From Morganella morganii (GTDB lineage Bacteria > Pseudomonadota > Gammaproteobacteria > Enterobacterales > Enterobacteriaceae), in the NCBI RefSeq assembly GCF_019242955.1, contig NZ_CP066129.1, forward strand, positions 1,116,001-1,180,000: a stretch of 64,000 nucleotides of DNA. Reading direction: 5' to 3'. Positions 19,360-29,591 of the stretch are shown here, piece after piece. The stretch's first letter is position 1; each line of letters opens with the position of its first letter. The position numbers were made by a program, and so were the translations under genes. Below the pieces are notes generated by a model. It made no database searches and was not told where the DNA came from. It was given only the letters and a program-made list of their open reading frames with translations.

Positions 19360-22164
19360 ATGCAGAACGGCGCACTGAAGGACTGGCTGGATTCCAGCTT
19401 TCTGGCTGGAGAAAACCAGGCCTACATAGAAGATATCTATGAAGACTATCTGAACGATCCGGCCTCCGTCGATGAAAGTTGGCGGGAGATTTTCGACTCA
19501 CTGCCGAAAGCGGATATTACAGAACAACCTCATTCACAGACACGCGACTATTTTCGTCGTCTGGCCAAAGATTCAACACGCTACCATACCTCCGTCAGCG
19601 ATCCGGCGATGGACTCCAAGCAGGTCAAAGTCCTGCAGCTTATCAACGCATTCCGCTTCCGTGGCCACCAGAGCGCTAATCTTGACCCGCTCGGCCTGTG
19701 GAAACAGGAACCGGTTCCGGATCTGGACCCGGCGTTCCATAATCTGACCAAAGCTGATTTTGATGAAACGTTCAACGTCGGTTCTTTTGCCATCGGCCGC
19801 GAAACCATGCAGCTGAGCGAGCTGTTTGACGCATTAAAACGTATTTACTGCGGCTCCATCGGTGCCGAGTACATGCATATCACCAATACCGAAGAGAAAC
19901 GCTGGCTCCAGCAACGTCTGGAATCCGTTGACGTCAGTAAACTGTTCAGTGCTGATGAAAAACGGCGTTTCCTGGCCGACCTGACCGCAGCCGAAGGGCT
20001 GGAGCGTTATCTCGGTGCGAAATTCCCGGGCGCAAAACGCTTCTCACTGGAAGGGGGCGATTCCCTCATTCCGATGCTGAAAGACCTGATTCGTCATGCC
20101 GGTAAACAGGACACCCGCGAAGTGGTGCTGGGTATGGCACACCGCGGTCGTCTGAACGTACTGGTTAACCTGTTCGGTAAAAAACCGGCGGATCTGTTTG
20201 ATGAATTTGCCGGTAAACATAAAGATCATCTTGGCACCGGTGACGTGAAATACCACCAGGGCTTCTCGTCCGATTTCGTGACAGAAGGCGCTCAGGTGCA
20301 TCTGGCGCTTGCCTTTAACCCGTCTCACCTTGAGATCGTCAGCCCGGTGGTGATCGGCTCCGTCCGTGCCCGCCGTGACCGTCTGCCGGAAAACCTGAGC
20401 AAAATGGTTCTGCCAATCACTATCCACGGTGACTCAGCGGTAACCGGTCAGGGGATTGTTCAGGAAACCCTGAATATGTCTCAGGCGCGGGGCTATGAAG
20501 TGGGCGGGACTGTCCGCATTGTTATCAATAACCAGATTGGTTTCACCACCTCCAACCCGAAAGATACCCGGTCAACGGAATATTGTACTGACATCATGAA
20601 GATGGTTCAGGCACCGATCTTCCACGTCAATGCGGATGATCCGGAAGCGGTGGCTTTTGTGACCCGCCTGGCGCTGGATTTCCGTAATACCTTTAACCGC
20701 GATGTGATGATTGATCTGGTCTGCTACCGCCGTCACGGCCATAACGAGGCGGATGAGCCGAGTGCAACCCAGCCGATGATGTATCAGAAAATCAAACAGC
20801 ATCCGACACCACGCAAAATCTACGGCGATAAACTGATTGCCGAAGGGGTGGTGGCCGCCGGTGATGTGACTGAAATGGTCAATATGTACCGTGATGCGAT
20901 GGATCGCGGTGACTGCGTGGTGGAAGAGTGGCGTGAAATCGGTAAAGCGGCACTCACCTGGGAACCGTACCTGAATCATAACTGGAACGACAGCTACGCC
21001 AATAAAGTGGAACTGAAACGCCTCAGTGATCTGGCGCGCCGTATCAGTACTGTTCCGGAAGAAGTGCATATGCACCCGCGTGTCGAAAAAATCTATACCG
21101 ACCGTGCGGAAATGGCGGAAGGCAACAAACTGCTCGACTGGGGTGCGGCGGAAAATCTGGCCTACGCAACACTGGTGGATGAAGGTGTTCCGGTGCGTCT
21201 GTCCGGTGAGGATGCGGGTCGCGGTACCTTCTTCCATCGTCACGCGGTTATCCATAACCAGAGCAACGGCTCCTGCTATGTGCCGCTGATGAATGTCCAT
21301 AATGCCCAGGGTCGCTTCAATGTGTGGGACTCCGTCCTGTCTGAGGAAGCGGTACTGGCCTTTGAATACGGCTATGCAACGACTGATCCGCGCGGTCTGA
21401 CTATCTGGGAAGCGCAGTTCGGTGACTTTGCCAACGTAGCGCAGGTGGTGATTGATCAGTTCATCAGCTCCGGCGAACAGAAATGGGGCCGTATGTGCGG
21501 GCTGGTAATGTTACTGCCGCATGGCTATGAAGGCCAGGGTCCTGAGCACTCCAGCGCCCGTCTGGAACGTTATCTCCAGCTTTGCGCGGAACAGAACATG
21601 CAGGTCTGTGTTCCGTCAACCCCGGCACAGGTTTACCATATGCTGCGCCGTCAGGCACTGCGCGGAATGCGCCGTCCGCTGATTGTAATGTCACCGAAAT
21701 CACTGCTGCGTCATCCGCTGGCGGTCTCTTCTCTGGAAGAGCTGGCTGAGGGCCGTTTTGAAGCCGTTATCGGTGAAGCGGATGATCTGAATCCGGCAGA
21801 TGTGAAGCGTGTTGTGCTGTGTTCCGGTAAGGTTTACTACGATTTACTGGAGCAGCGCCGCAAGAATAATCAGACAGATGTGGCGATTATCCGTATTGAA
21901 CAGCTCTATCCGTTCCCGCATGAAGATATTCATGCGATTCTCGCACCATTCAGCCATGTGAAAGATTTTGTCTGGTGTCAGGAAGAGCCGCTCAACCAGG
22001 GCGCCTGGTATTGCTGCCAGCACAATTTCCGTGATGCGGTCCCGGCAGGAGCGTCACTGCGCTATGCGGGTCGTCCGGCATCTGCCTCTCCGGCCGTGGG
22101 TTATACGTCTGTTCACCAGCAGCAACAACAAGAGCTGGTTAATGATGCACTGAACGTTGAATAA
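19360..22164 (+). CDS. sucA: 2-oxoglutarate dehydrogenase E1 component
   Basis: SucA is the thiamine-diphosphate decarboxylase of the 2-oxoglutarate dehydrogenase complex. The 934-residue protein is collinear with E. coli SucA. It starts with the E2-binding segment MQNGALKDWLDSSFLAGENQ. Conserved active-site stretches include MAHRGRLNVLVN, HGDSAVTGQGIVQE and CYRRHGHNEADEPSATQP, and the C-terminal transketolase-like half is complete. It is followed 14 bases later by sucB. Confidence 0.97.
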   Translation: MQNGALKDWLDSSFLAGENQAYIEDIYEDYLNDPASVDESWREIFDSLPKADITEQPHSQTRDYFRRLAKDSTRYHTSVSDPAMDSKQVKVLQLINAFRFRGHQSANLDPLGLWKQEPVPDLDPAFHNLTKADFDETFNVGSFAIGRETMQLSELFDALKRIYCGSIGAEYMHITNTEEKRWLQQRLESVDVSKLFSADEKRRFLADLTAAEGLERYLGAKFPGAKRFSLEGGDSLIPMLKDLIRHAGKQDTREVVLGMAHRGRLNVLVNLFGKKPADLFDEFAGKHKDHLGTGDVKYHQGFSSDFVTEGAQVHLALAFNPSHLEIVSPVVIGSVRARRDRLPENLSKMVLPITIHGDSAVTGQGIVQETLNMSQARGYEVGGTVRIVINNQIGFTTSNPKDTRSTEYCTDIMKMVQAPIFHVNADDPEAVAFVTRLALDFRNTFNRDVMIDLVCYRRHGHNEADEPSATQPMMYQKIKQHPTPRKIYGDKLIAEGVVAAGDVTEMVNMYRDAMDRGDCVVEEWREIGKAALTWEPYLNHNWNDSYANKVELKRLSDLARRISTVPEEVHMHPRVEKIYTDRAEMAEGNKLLDWGAAENLAYATLVDEGVPVRLSGEDAGRGTFFHRHAVIHNQSNGSCYVPLMNVHNAQGRFNVWDSVLSEEAVLAFEYGYATTDPRGLTIWEAQFGDFANVAQVVIDQFISSGEQKWGRMCGLVMLLPHGYEGQGPEHSSARLERYLQLCAEQNMQVCVPSTPAQVYHMLRRQALRGMRRPLIVMSPKSLLRHPLAVSSLEELAEGRFEAVIGEADDLNPADVKRVVLCSGKVYYDLLEQRRKNNQTDVAIIRIEQLYPFPHEDIHAILAPFSHVKDFVWCQEEPLNQGAWYCCQHNFRDAVPAGASLRYAGRPASASPAVGYTSVHQQQQQELVNDALNVE

Positions 22165-22178
22165 ATTAAGGAAAAGCA

Positions 22179-23390
22179 ATGAGTAGCATAGAAATTCTGG
22201 TTCCTGACCTCCCTGAGTCTGTTGCCGATGCCACTGTGGCAACCTGGCACAAAAAGCCGGGTGACAGCGTCGAACGTGATGAAGTGCTGGTAGAAATCGA
22301 AACAGACAAAGTTGTGCTGGAAGTGCCTGCCAGCGATTCCGGTGTTCTGGAAGCCGTGCTGGAAGAAGAGGGGGCGACTGTCCTCTCAAAACAGCTTCTC
22401 GGACGTATCCGTCTGGGTGACAGCACCGGTCTGCCTGCGGAAGTAAAAGAAAAAGTGCAGTCCACACCGGCGCAGCGTCAGAATGCCGGCCTGGATGAAG
22501 AAAGCAATGATGCGCTGAGCCCGGCTGTCCGCCGCCTGATCGCAGAACACGGCCTGAAAGCAGCCGATATTGCCGGCAGTGGTGTCGGCGGACGTCTGAC
22601 CCGTGAGGATGTTGAGAAACATCTGGCACAGCAGCCGAAAGCACCGGTGAAAGCGGCCGCTGAGCCGGTTTCTCAGGCCGGTTTACCGCACCGCAGTGAA
22701 AAACGTGTACCGATGACCCGTCTGCGCAAGCGTGTGGCAGAGCGTCTGCTGGAAGCGAAAAACAACACCGCAATGCTGACCACCTTTAACGAGGTGAGCA
22801 TGAAGCCGGTGATGGATATGCGCAAACAGTACGGCGAATCATTTGAAAAACGTCACGGTGTGCGCCTCGGTTTCATGTCTTTCTATGTGAAAGCGGTGGT
22901 TGAGGCACTGAAACGTTATCCGGAAGTGAACGCCTCTATCGACGGCACCGATGTGGTGTATCACAACTATTTCGATATCAGTATTGCGGTCTCCACGCCG
23001 CGCGGTCTGGTGACTCCGGTTCTGCGTGATGCGGATGCGCTGAGCATGGCTGAAATTGAAAAACGCATCAAAGAGCTGGCTGTCAAAGGTCAGGAAGGCA
23101 AACTGACAGTCGAAGATCTGACTGGTGGTAATTTCACGATTACTAACGGTGGTGTGTTCGGGTCACTGATGTCCACGCCTATCATTAACCCGCCGCAGAG
23201 TGCGATTCTGGGGATGCATGCAATTAAAGAGCGTCCGATGGCGGTAAATGGTCAGGTGGTGATCCTGCCGATGATGTACCTGGCACTCTCTTATGACCAC
23301 CGTCTGATTGATGGACGTGAATCTGTCGGGTTCCTCGTGACCATTAAAGAGATGTTAGAAGATCCGGCACGTTTACTGCTCGACGTGTAA
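22179..23390 (+). CDS. sucB: dihydrolipoyllysine succinyltransferase (E2 of OGDH)
   Basis: SucB forms the 24-mer core of the complex and transfers the succinyl group to CoA. The 403-residue protein has one lipoyl domain (about 1-78, lipoyl-lysine in [10 protein letters not shown]). The E1/E3-binding domain (about 108-145) contains [13 protein letters not shown] and [12 protein letters not shown]. The catalytic domain contains the active-site motif [10 protein letters not shown]. It is operonic with sucA. Confidence 0.97.
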   Translation: MSSIEILVPDLPESVADATVATWHKKPGDSVERDEVLVEIETDKVVLEVPASDSGVLEAVLEEEGATVLSKQLLGRIRLGDSTGLPAEVKEKVQSTPAQRQNAGLDEESNDALSPAVRRLIAEHGLKAADIAGSGVGGRLTREDVEKHLAQQPKAPVKAAAEPVSQAGLPHRSEKRVPMTRLRKRVAERLLEAKNNTAMLTTFNEVSMKPVMDMRKQYGESFEKRHGVRLGFMSFYVKAVVEALKRYPEVNASIDGTDVVYHNYFDISIAVSTPRGLVTPVLRDADALSMAEIEKRIKELAVKGQEGKLTVEDLTGGNFTITNGGVFGSLMSTPIINPPQSAILGMHAIKERPMAVNGQVVILPMMYLALSYDHRLIDGRESVGFLVTIKEMLEDPARLLLDV

Positions 23391-23554
23391 TGCTTTTTGT
23401 TTTTTAGTTTGGCTCATCCGGGCGGCATCGCGCTAAAACCGCCCGGCTGAACTCGCGACAGTGAATCTGTGTCCCTGCGCCGGGAAACCGGCGCTATCCA
23501 GGCAACAACAATAAGAGAGCCCGCTCTCATCAGACAAATTATGGATAGAACATC

Positions 23555-24721
23555 ATGAATTTACACGAGTATCAGGCAAAACAACTCTTCACCCGGTATG
23601 GTTTACCTGCACCGGCAGGCTATGCCTGCTCCACACCCCGTGAAGCGGAAGAAGCAGCATCCAAAATCGGCAGCGGCCCGTGGGTCGTCAAATGCCAGGT
23701 TCATGCCGGCGGCCGCGGGAAAGCGGGCGGTGTGAAACTGGTTAAGAGCAAAGATGAAATTCGTGCGTTTGCCGAACAGTGGTTAGGCAAGCGTCTGGTG
23801 ACCTATCAGACAGATGCACAGGGACAGCCTGTACATCAGGTGCTGGTGGAAGGGGCAACAGATATCGCCAAAGAGCTGTATCTGGGAGCCGTGGTGGATC
23901 GCGGTTCGCGCCGTGTGGTCTTTATGGCCTCCACCGAAGGTGGTGTCGAAATTGAAAAAGTGGCACATGAAACACCGGAACTGATTCACAAAGCCGTGAT
24001 TGACCCGCTGACCGGCCCGATGCCGTATCAGGGGCGTGAGCTGGCGTTTAAACTGGGCTTAACCGGTAAATTAGTCAGTCAGTTCACCAAAATCTTTATG
24101 GGACTGGCAACCATGTTCCTGGAGCGTGATCTGGCGATGGCGGAAATCAACCCGCTGGTTATCACCACTCAGGACGAACTTATCTGCCTCGACGGTAAAT
24201 TAGGTATTGACGGCAACGCCCTGTACCGTCAGCCGGAACTGCGTGAAATGCATGACCCGTCACAGGAAGATGCCCGCGAAGCACAGGCTGCGCAATGGGA
24301 ACTGAACTATGTGGCGCTGGACGGCAATATCGGTTGTATGGTGAACGGTGCCGGTCTGGCGATGGGCACCATGGATATCGTCAAGCTGCATGGCGGTGAG
24401 CCGGCAAACTTCCTGGATGTCGGCGGCGGCGCAACCAAAGAACGCGTTACAGAAGCCTTTAAAATCATTCTGTCCGATGAAAATGTTAAAGCCGTATTCG
24501 TCAATATCTTCGGCGGGATCGTCCGTTGTGACCTGATTGCAGACGGGATTATCGGTGCGGTTGAGGAAGTCGGCGTCAGTGTGCCGGTGGTTGTGCGCCT
24601 GGAAGGGAACAACGCGGAACTGGGTGCGGAAAAACTGGCGAAAAGTGGTCTGAATATTATTGCGGCAACCAGCCTGACGGATGCTGCGAAACGTGTTGTT
24701 GCAGCAGTGGGAGCGAAATAA
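23555..24721 (+). CDS. sucC: succinate--CoA ligase, ADP-forming, beta subunit
   Basis: SucC, with SucD, converts succinyl-CoA, Pi and ADP to succinate, CoA and ATP. The 388-residue protein has an N-terminal ATP-grasp domain ([33 protein letters not shown]). The C-terminal CoA-ligase domain contains [18 protein letters not shown] and IFGGIVRCD. It follows sucB after 164 bases and shares the stop/start A of TAATG with sucD. Confidence 0.97.
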   Translation: MNLHEYQAKQLFTRYGLPAPAGYACSTPREAEEAASKIGSGPWVVKCQVHAGGRGKAGGVKLVKSKDEIRAFAEQWLGKRLVTYQTDAQGQPVHQVLVEGATDIAKELYLGAVVDRGSRRVVFMASTEGGVEIEKVAHETPELIHKAVIDPLTGPMPYQGRELAFKLGLTGKLVSQFTKIFMGLATMFLERDLAMAEINPLVITTQDELICLDGKLGIDGNALYRQPELREMHDPSQEDAREAQAAQWELNYVALDGNIGCMVNGAGLAMGTMDIVKLHGGEPANFLDVGGGATKERVTEAFKIILSDENVKAVFVNIFGGIVRCDLIADGIIGAVEEVGVSVPVVVRLEGNNAELGAEKLAKSGLNIIAATSLTDAAKRVVAAVGAK

Positions 24722-25593
24722 TGTCTATTTTAATCGATAAGAACACCAAAGTTATCTGTCAGGGATTCACAGGTAGCCAGGGGACTTTCCACTCTGAACA
24801 GGCGATTGCGTACGGTACCAAAATGGTCGGCGGTGTGACACCGGGCAAAGGCGGTACAACACATTTAGGTTTACCGGTCTTTAACACCGTGCGTGACGCG
24901 GTGGAAGCCACCGGTGCTACCGCCTCTGTTATTTATGTTCCGGCACCGTTCTGCAAGGATTCCATCCTGGAAGCGATCGATGCGGGCATCAAGCTGATTA
25001 TCACCATCACTGAGGGTATTCCGACCCTGGATATGCTGACAGTCAAAGTGAAGCTGGACGAAGCCGGTGTGCGGATGATCGGTCCTAACTGTCCGGGCGT
25101 TATCACCCCGGGTGAATGCAAAATCGGGATTATGCCGGGACATATCCACCTGCCGGGCAAAGTGGGGATCGTTTCCCGTTCAGGTACGCTGACCTATGAA
25201 GCGGTGAAACAGACCACTGATGCCGGTCTGGGACAATCCACCTGTGTGGGGATCGGCGGTGACCCGATTCCGGGCTCTAACTTTATCGATATCCTGCGTA
25301 TGTTCCAGAACGACCCGCAGACAGAAGCGATTGTGATGATCGGTGAAATCGGCGGCAGCGCGGAAGAAGAAGCGGCAGCCTTCATCAAAGATCATGTCAC
25401 CAAACCGGTTGTGGCTTATATCGCAGGTGTGACTGCACCGAAAGGCAAGCGTATGGGTCATGCGGGGGCGATTATCGCGGGCGGAAAAGGTACTGCGGAT
25501 GAGAAATTTGCAGCACTCGAAGCTGCCGGTGTGAAGACTGTCCGCAGTCTGGCTGACATCGGTGATGCGGTAAAAGCGATCCTGGGTAAATAA
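24721..25593 (+). CDS. sucD: succinate--CoA ligase, ADP-forming, alpha subunit
   Basis: SucD binds CoA in its N-terminal Rossmann domain ([19 protein letters not shown]) and carries the phosphorylated histidine in [13 protein letters not shown] (about His247). At 290 residues it is full length. It is the last gene of the sdh-suc cluster and is followed by a strong terminator. Confidence 0.97.
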   Translation: MSILIDKNTKVICQGFTGSQGTFHSEQAIAYGTKMVGGVTPGKGGTTHLGLPVFNTVRDAVEATGATASVIYVPAPFCKDSILEAIDAGIKLIITITEGIPTLDMLTVKVKLDEAGVRMIGPNCPGVITPGECKIGIMPGHIHLPGKVGIVSRSGTLTYEAVKQTTDAGLGQSTCVGIGGDPIPGSNFIDILRMFQNDPQTEAIVMIGEIGGSAEEEAAAFIKDHVTKPVVAYIAGVTAPKGKRMGHAGAIIAGGKGTADEKFAALEAAGVKTVRSLADIGDAVKAILGK

Positions 25594-25609
25594 TTCCGGG
25601 CATTTTTAT

Positions 25610-25649
25610 ACAGCCGGGGCAGGCCTGATGCTGCTTCCGGCTGTTTTTT
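25610..25649 (+). terminator. Terminator of sucD
   Basis: The arms ACAGCCGG and CCGGCTGT are followed by six T residues. In E. coli the corresponding sucD 3' UTR yields the small RNA SdhX; whether that happens here cannot be told. Confidence 0.75.
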
Positions 25650-25918
25650 GATCTGAACACAATTCAGCTGTATCTGTCATATTGCGTATTTTTACGCAGC
25701 TGTTCCCTCCATTGCTGTCCTTTTAATCAATTTTCTGAATTAAGCCAAAACGCTTGCTGTATCGTTTACACAGCAAAAAGTCTCAGGTATAAAAGGGCGT
25801 TTTTATCATCTTGATTTATACTTAATTTTTAAGCCGGAAATGATTATTGCTCTGTGTTAATACAAACAGACAATAACAGTTTTAGTGATAATTTATTTAT
25901 AATTGAATTATCGGGCTC

Positions 25919-26062
25919 ATGAAATTAACCAGAAATGCTGATGAAAATAAAACGTTAATGAAAAGAGCATATATTATTGGTATTTTTCTGTTTGGTTGTG
26001 TTTGTGTGCACATTGCATTAACAATAAAGCAACTCAATTACCATATATGCGATTTTAATTAA
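25919..26062 (+). CDS. possible 47-residue membrane protein
   Basis: The ORF starts at ATG 25919 and encodes a basic N terminus with a second Met at residue 14. One hydrophobic helix follows (about residues 18-36, YIIGIFLFGCVCVHIALTI) and then a short polar tail ending at TAA 26062. Positive residues before a single helix are typical of small inner membrane proteins. No good ribosome-binding site is visible and I recognise no family, so it may be chance. Confidence 0.28.
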   Translation: MKLTRNADENKTLMKRAYIIGIFLFGCVCVHIALTIKQLNYHICDFN

Positions 26063-26077
26063 CACGGCGAGGAAAAA

Positions 26078-26091
26078 TTGACGTAAATCAA
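26078..26091. promoter_or_regulatory. FNR site upstream of cydA
   Basis: TTGACGTAAATCAA matches the FNR consensus TTGAT-N4-ATCAA at all but one arm position. FNR controls cydAB in E. coli. Confidence 0.6.
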
Positions 26092-26273
26092 TCTATTGCA
26101 CTGGAATTATTTCGGTGATTTGTTTAAATTGTGGCAGATCAAAATAGCCGAAAATGACTACGCTGTGCATTATTTGATATATCCTCAGAATTCCAATCTG
26201 AATCACGCAAAAGCAGTTTATTGTGTGCAAATATAAGCGTACTATTATTAGGGTGTCTATTTAGGTGTTTTTT

Positions 26274-26289
26274 TGTTACTAATTTGTTA
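26274..26289. promoter_or_regulatory. ArcA-type direct repeat upstream of cydA
   Basis: Two TGTTA units are 11 bases apart, the ArcA-P repeat spacing, about 110 bases before cydA. ArcA activates cydAB under low oxygen in E. coli. Confidence 0.4.
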
Positions 26290-26394
26290 TTGCATTTAGA
26301 GGCATTTATTGCTGGTAGTTATGTTGCTTTCTTTCTTCAGGAAAGCTTGGGTTGCCGCATGTCGGTGTCTTCCTGCTAGGAGCAAGGAGTCAAG

Positions 26395-27957
26395 ATGTTT
26401 GATATTGTCGAACTGTCGCGATTACAGTTTGCCTTAACAGCGATGTACCACTTCTTATTTGTACCGCTAACATTAGGGATGTCCTTCATGTTAGCGATCA
26501 TGGAAACGGTATACGTCCTGTCCGGTAAACAAATCTATAAAGATATGACGAAGTTCTGGGGTAAGTTATTTGGTATTAACTTCGCTCTGGGTGTTGCTAC
26601 CGGTCTGACTATGGAGTTCCAGTTCGGGACAAACTGGTCATACTACTCTCACTATGTCGGTGATATCTTCGGTGCGCCTCTGGCAATCGAAGGTCTGATG
26701 GCATTCTTCCTCGAGTCCACCTTCGTGGGTCTGTTCTTCTTCGGCTGGGATCGTCTCAGCAAGAAACAGCACCTGATGGTGACCTGGCTCGTTGCGCTCG
26801 GTTCCAACTTCTCTGCACTGTGGATTCTGGTGGCAAACGGCTGGATGCAAAACCCGATTGCTGCTGACTTCAACTTTGAAACCATGCGTATGGAGATGCT
26901 GAGCTTCTCCGAACTGGTTCTCAACCCGGTTGCACAGGTTAAATTTGTGCATACAGTAGCGGCCGGTTACTGTACCGGTGCGATCTTCGTACTGTCTATC
27001 AGTGCGTGGTATCTGATGAAAGGCCGTGATATCGCATTTGCAAAACGCTCTTTTGCGATTGCAGCAAGCTTTGGTATCGCTGCTGTGTTATCCGTTATCG
27101 TGCTGGGTGATGAATCCGGTTATGAAATGGGTGACGTACAGAAAACCAAACTCGCCGCGATTGAAGGTGAATGGCATACTCAGCCTGCACCTGCATCATT
27201 TAACGTGATTGCGTTCCCGAATCAGGAAAAAATGGAAAACAGTTTTGCGATTGAAATTCCGTACCTGATGGGGATTATCACCACCCGTTCTATCGATACT
27301 CCGGTTCTCGGCCTGCGCGACCTGATGGTGCAGCACGAAGCCCGTATCCGTAACGGTATGGTGGCGTATGATCTGTTACAGCAGCTGCGTGGCGGTAATA
27401 CCGACCCGGCAATTCGTGATGCCTTTAATCAGAGCAAACAAGACCTTGGTTACGGCTTACTGCTGAAGCGCTATACCGACAACGTCGGTCAGGCAACTGA
27501 AGAGCAGATTCAGGCAGCAACCAAAGACTCTATCCCGCGTGTTGCACCGCTGTTCTGGGCATTCCGCCTGATGGTGGCAGCCGGTGGTCTGATGCTGATC
27601 GTTCTGGGTCTGTCATTCCTGAGTGTACTGCGCAACCGTATCGGCAAATCAAAATGGCTGCTGCGTGCTGCTTTCCTCAGCCTGCCGTTACCGTGGATTG
27701 GTGTTGAAGCGGGCTGGTTCGTTGCTGAATATGGCCGTCAGCCATGGGCAGTCGGTGAAGTATTACCGACAGCATATGCAACGTCACATCTGGCAGCCGG
27801 AGACATTCTGTTCTCTATGGCGCTGATTTGCGGCCTGTATACCTTATTCCTGATTGCTGAAATGTTCCTGATGTTCAAATTTGCACGTCTTGGTCCAAGC
27901 AGCTTAAAAACCGGCCGTTATCATTTCGAAACGTCCCCGGCACAAGACGCTAAGTAA
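26395..27957 (+). CDS. cydA: cytochrome bd-I ubiquinol oxidase subunit I
   Basis: CydA binds haems b558, b595 and d and oxidises ubiquinol during microaerobic respiration. The 520-residue protein matches E. coli CydA in length. The haem-ligand His19 lies in [16 protein letters not shown]. The second histidine lies in [13 protein letters not shown]. The periplasmic Q-loop and the [13 protein letters not shown] motif are intact. A ribosome-binding site, AGGAG, precedes the start. It leads cydA-cydB-cydX-ybgE. Confidence 0.97.
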   Translation: MFDIVELSRLQFALTAMYHFLFVPLTLGMSFMLAIMETVYVLSGKQIYKDMTKFWGKLFGINFALGVATGLTMEFQFGTNWSYYSHYVGDIFGAPLAIEGLMAFFLESTFVGLFFFGWDRLSKKQHLMVTWLVALGSNFSALWILVANGWMQNPIAADFNFETMRMEMLSFSELVLNPVAQVKFVHTVAAGYCTGAIFVLSISAWYLMKGRDIAFAKRSFAIAASFGIAAVLSVIVLGDESGYEMGDVQKTKLAAIEGEWHTQPAPASFNVIAFPNQEKMENSFAIEIPYLMGIITTRSIDTPVLGLRDLMVQHEARIRNGMVAYDLLQQLRGGNTDPAIRDAFNQSKQDLGYGLLLKRYTDNVGQATEEQIQAATKDSIPRVAPLFWAFRLMVAAGGLMLIVLGLSFLSVLRNRIGKSKWLLRAAFLSLPLPWIGVEAGWFVAEYGRQPWAVGEVLPTAYATSHLAAGDILFSMALICGLYTLFLIAEMFLMFKFARLGPSSLKTGRYHFETSPAQDAK

Positions 27958-27971
27958 ACAGGAGCCCACTT

Positions 27972-29114
27972 ATGTTTGATTATGAAATATTACGGTTTGT
28001 ATGGTGGATCCTGATTGGCGTACTGCTGATTGGCTTCACTGTAACTGATGGCTTTGATATGGGCGTTGGTGTTCTGCTGCGTGTTATCGGCAGAAGTGAT
28101 ACTGAACGCCGTATCATGATTAACGCAATCGCACCGCACTGGGATGGTAACCAGGTATGGCTTATCACCGCAGGTGGTGCACTGTTCGCAGCATGGCCGA
28201 TGGTCTATGCGGCGGCATTCTCCGGTTTCTATATCGCTATGATTCTGGTACTGGCGGCATTATTCTTCCGTCCGGTCGGTTTTGACTACCGTTCAAAACT
28301 GGAATCACCAAAATGGCGTGGTATGTGGGACTGGGGTATCTTTATCGGCAGTTTCGTACCGTCATTAGTGATCGGTGTGGCATTCGGTAACCTGTTACAG
28401 GGTGTGCCGGTAGAAGTTAACTCTCAGCTGCAGGTGTCTTATGCAGGGAGTTTCTTCGGTCTGCTGAACCCGTACGGTCTGTTAGCCGGTTTAATCAGCC
28501 TGATGATGATCGTGGCGCACGGCGGGACTTACCTGCAGATGCGTACCACCGGTGATCTGCATGCGCGTGTGCGTAAAGCTACCAGTGTTACTGCTCTGCT
28601 GACATTTGTTCTGTTCGCAGTTGCCGGTGCATGGCTGATGTGGGGCGGTATTGAAGGCTTCCGTGTCGTGTCTGACATTGACCACTTCGGTGCTTCTAAC
28701 CCGGTGACCAAAGAAGTGGTACAGGAAGCAGGCGCATGGATGGCAAACTTCAATGCTTATCCGATCCTGTGGATCCTGCCTGCTATTGGTCTGGCGTCTC
28801 CGCTGCTGGTTGTGATGTTCACTGCAATGGATAAAGGTGCATGGGCATTCCTGTTCTCTGCACTGACAATTGCCGGTGTGATCCTGACCTGCGGTACAGC
28901 GATGTTCCCGTTCGTTATGCCTTCAAGCATCGACCCGAACGTCAGTCTGACCATGTGGGATGCGACTTCCAGCCTGTTTACACTTCAGGTAATGACGGTT
29001 GTTGCGATTATCTTCGTTCCGACAGTTCTCCTGTACACCATCTGGTGTTACGTGAAGATGGCAGGGCGTCTTGATAAGTCCTTCATCGAAGATAACAAAC
29101 ATAGCTTGTACTAA
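27972..29114 (+). CDS. cydB: cytochrome bd-I ubiquinol oxidase subunit II
   Basis: CydB is the structural partner of CydA in cytochrome bd. The 380-residue protein has eight to nine membrane helices. It carries the family N terminus MFDYEILRFVWWILIGVLL and the conserved TDGFDMGVGVLL and APHWDGNQVWLI segments. It follows cydA by 14 bases. Confidence 0.97.
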   Translation: MFDYEILRFVWWILIGVLLIGFTVTDGFDMGVGVLLRVIGRSDTERRIMINAIAPHWDGNQVWLITAGGALFAAWPMVYAAAFSGFYIAMILVLAALFFRPVGFDYRSKLESPKWRGMWDWGIFIGSFVPSLVIGVAFGNLLQGVPVEVNSQLQVSYAGSFFGLLNPYGLLAGLISLMMIVAHGGTYLQMRTTGDLHARVRKATSVTALLTFVLFAVAGAWLMWGGIEGFRVVSDIDHFGASNPVTKEVVQEAGAWMANFNAYPILWILPAIGLASPLLVVMFTAMDKGAWAFLFSALTIAGVILTCGTAMFPFVMPSSIDPNVSLTMWDATSSLFTLQVMTVVAIIFVPTVLLYTIWCYVKMAGRLDKSFIEDNKHSLY

Positions 29115-29127
29115 GGAGCAGACGAAT

Positions 29128-29235
29128 ATGTGGTATTTTGCATGGATCCTCGGAACGCTCCTGGCCTGCAGCATTGCTGTTATTGCAGCACTGGCTATTG
29201 AGCATCACGAAGATAAAGCCGCGTCAGGCGAGTAA
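29128..29235 (+). CDS. cydX: cytochrome bd-I accessory subunit CydX
   Basis: CydX is a 35-residue single-pass protein needed for stable, active cytochrome bd. Its first 15 residues (MWYFAWILGTLLACS) are identical to E. coli CydX, followed by the helix and an acidic tail. It begins 13 bases after cydB with AAGGAG upstream. Confidence 0.95.
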   Translation: MWYFAWILGTLLACSIAVIAALAIEHHEDKAASGE

Positions 29236-29240
29236 GACTG

Positions 29241-29525
29241 ATGCTGAATAAGTCTTACCAACTACTGGATAAGGGTCCCTTACGGGCCCTTGTCCTTGTA
29301 ATGGCGTTGGGGCTGGCATTGTGTGTGATCTGGGACCCGTCGCGTTTTGCGGCAAACACCAGTTCATTACAGATCTGGCAGGGACTGCTGATGATCTGGG
29401 CAGTATGCAGCGGTGCAATTTTCGGTACGGCATTCCGTCCGGAGCGCACAATCTGGAAGATTATTTTCCATCCGCTTCCGGCGGTGGTGATTCTGGGTTA
29501 CGGCCTTTATCATTTTTTCAGCTGA
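29241..29525 (+). CDS. ybgE: cyd operon protein YbgE
   Basis: YbgE is a 94-residue inner membrane protein with about three hydrophobic helices, always found after cydABX. Its function is not settled. The order and the 5-base spacing from cydX match the enterobacterial operon. A terminator follows; in E. coli the operon reads on towards ybgC-tol, but here an accessory cassette intervenes. Confidence 0.92.
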   Translation: MLNKSYQLLDKGPLRALVLVMALGLALCVIWDPSRFAANTSSLQIWQGLLMIWAVCSGAIFGTAFRPERTIWKIIFHPLPAVVILGYGLYHFFS

Positions 29526-29544
29526 TATAAACGTTTATGACAAC

Positions 29545-29572
29545 AAGCCGTTCATCTGAACGGCTTTTTTCT
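29545..29572. terminator. Terminator of the cyd operon
   Basis: The perfect ten-pair stem AAGCCGTTCA / TGAACGGCTT is followed by a T-run, between the convergent ybgE and lysR-type genes. Confidence 0.85.
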
Positions 29573-29591
29573 TTTCTGTTTTCGCCCCGGT

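Larger units (their letters stand above)
25594..26394. other. Long cydA upstream region
   Basis: This 801-base, AT-rich gap contains the sucD terminator, a possible 47-codon membrane ORF, an FNR site and an ArcA-type repeat. Nothing else gene-like is visible. A long multi-promoter region before cydAB is also known in E. coli. Confidence 0.6.
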
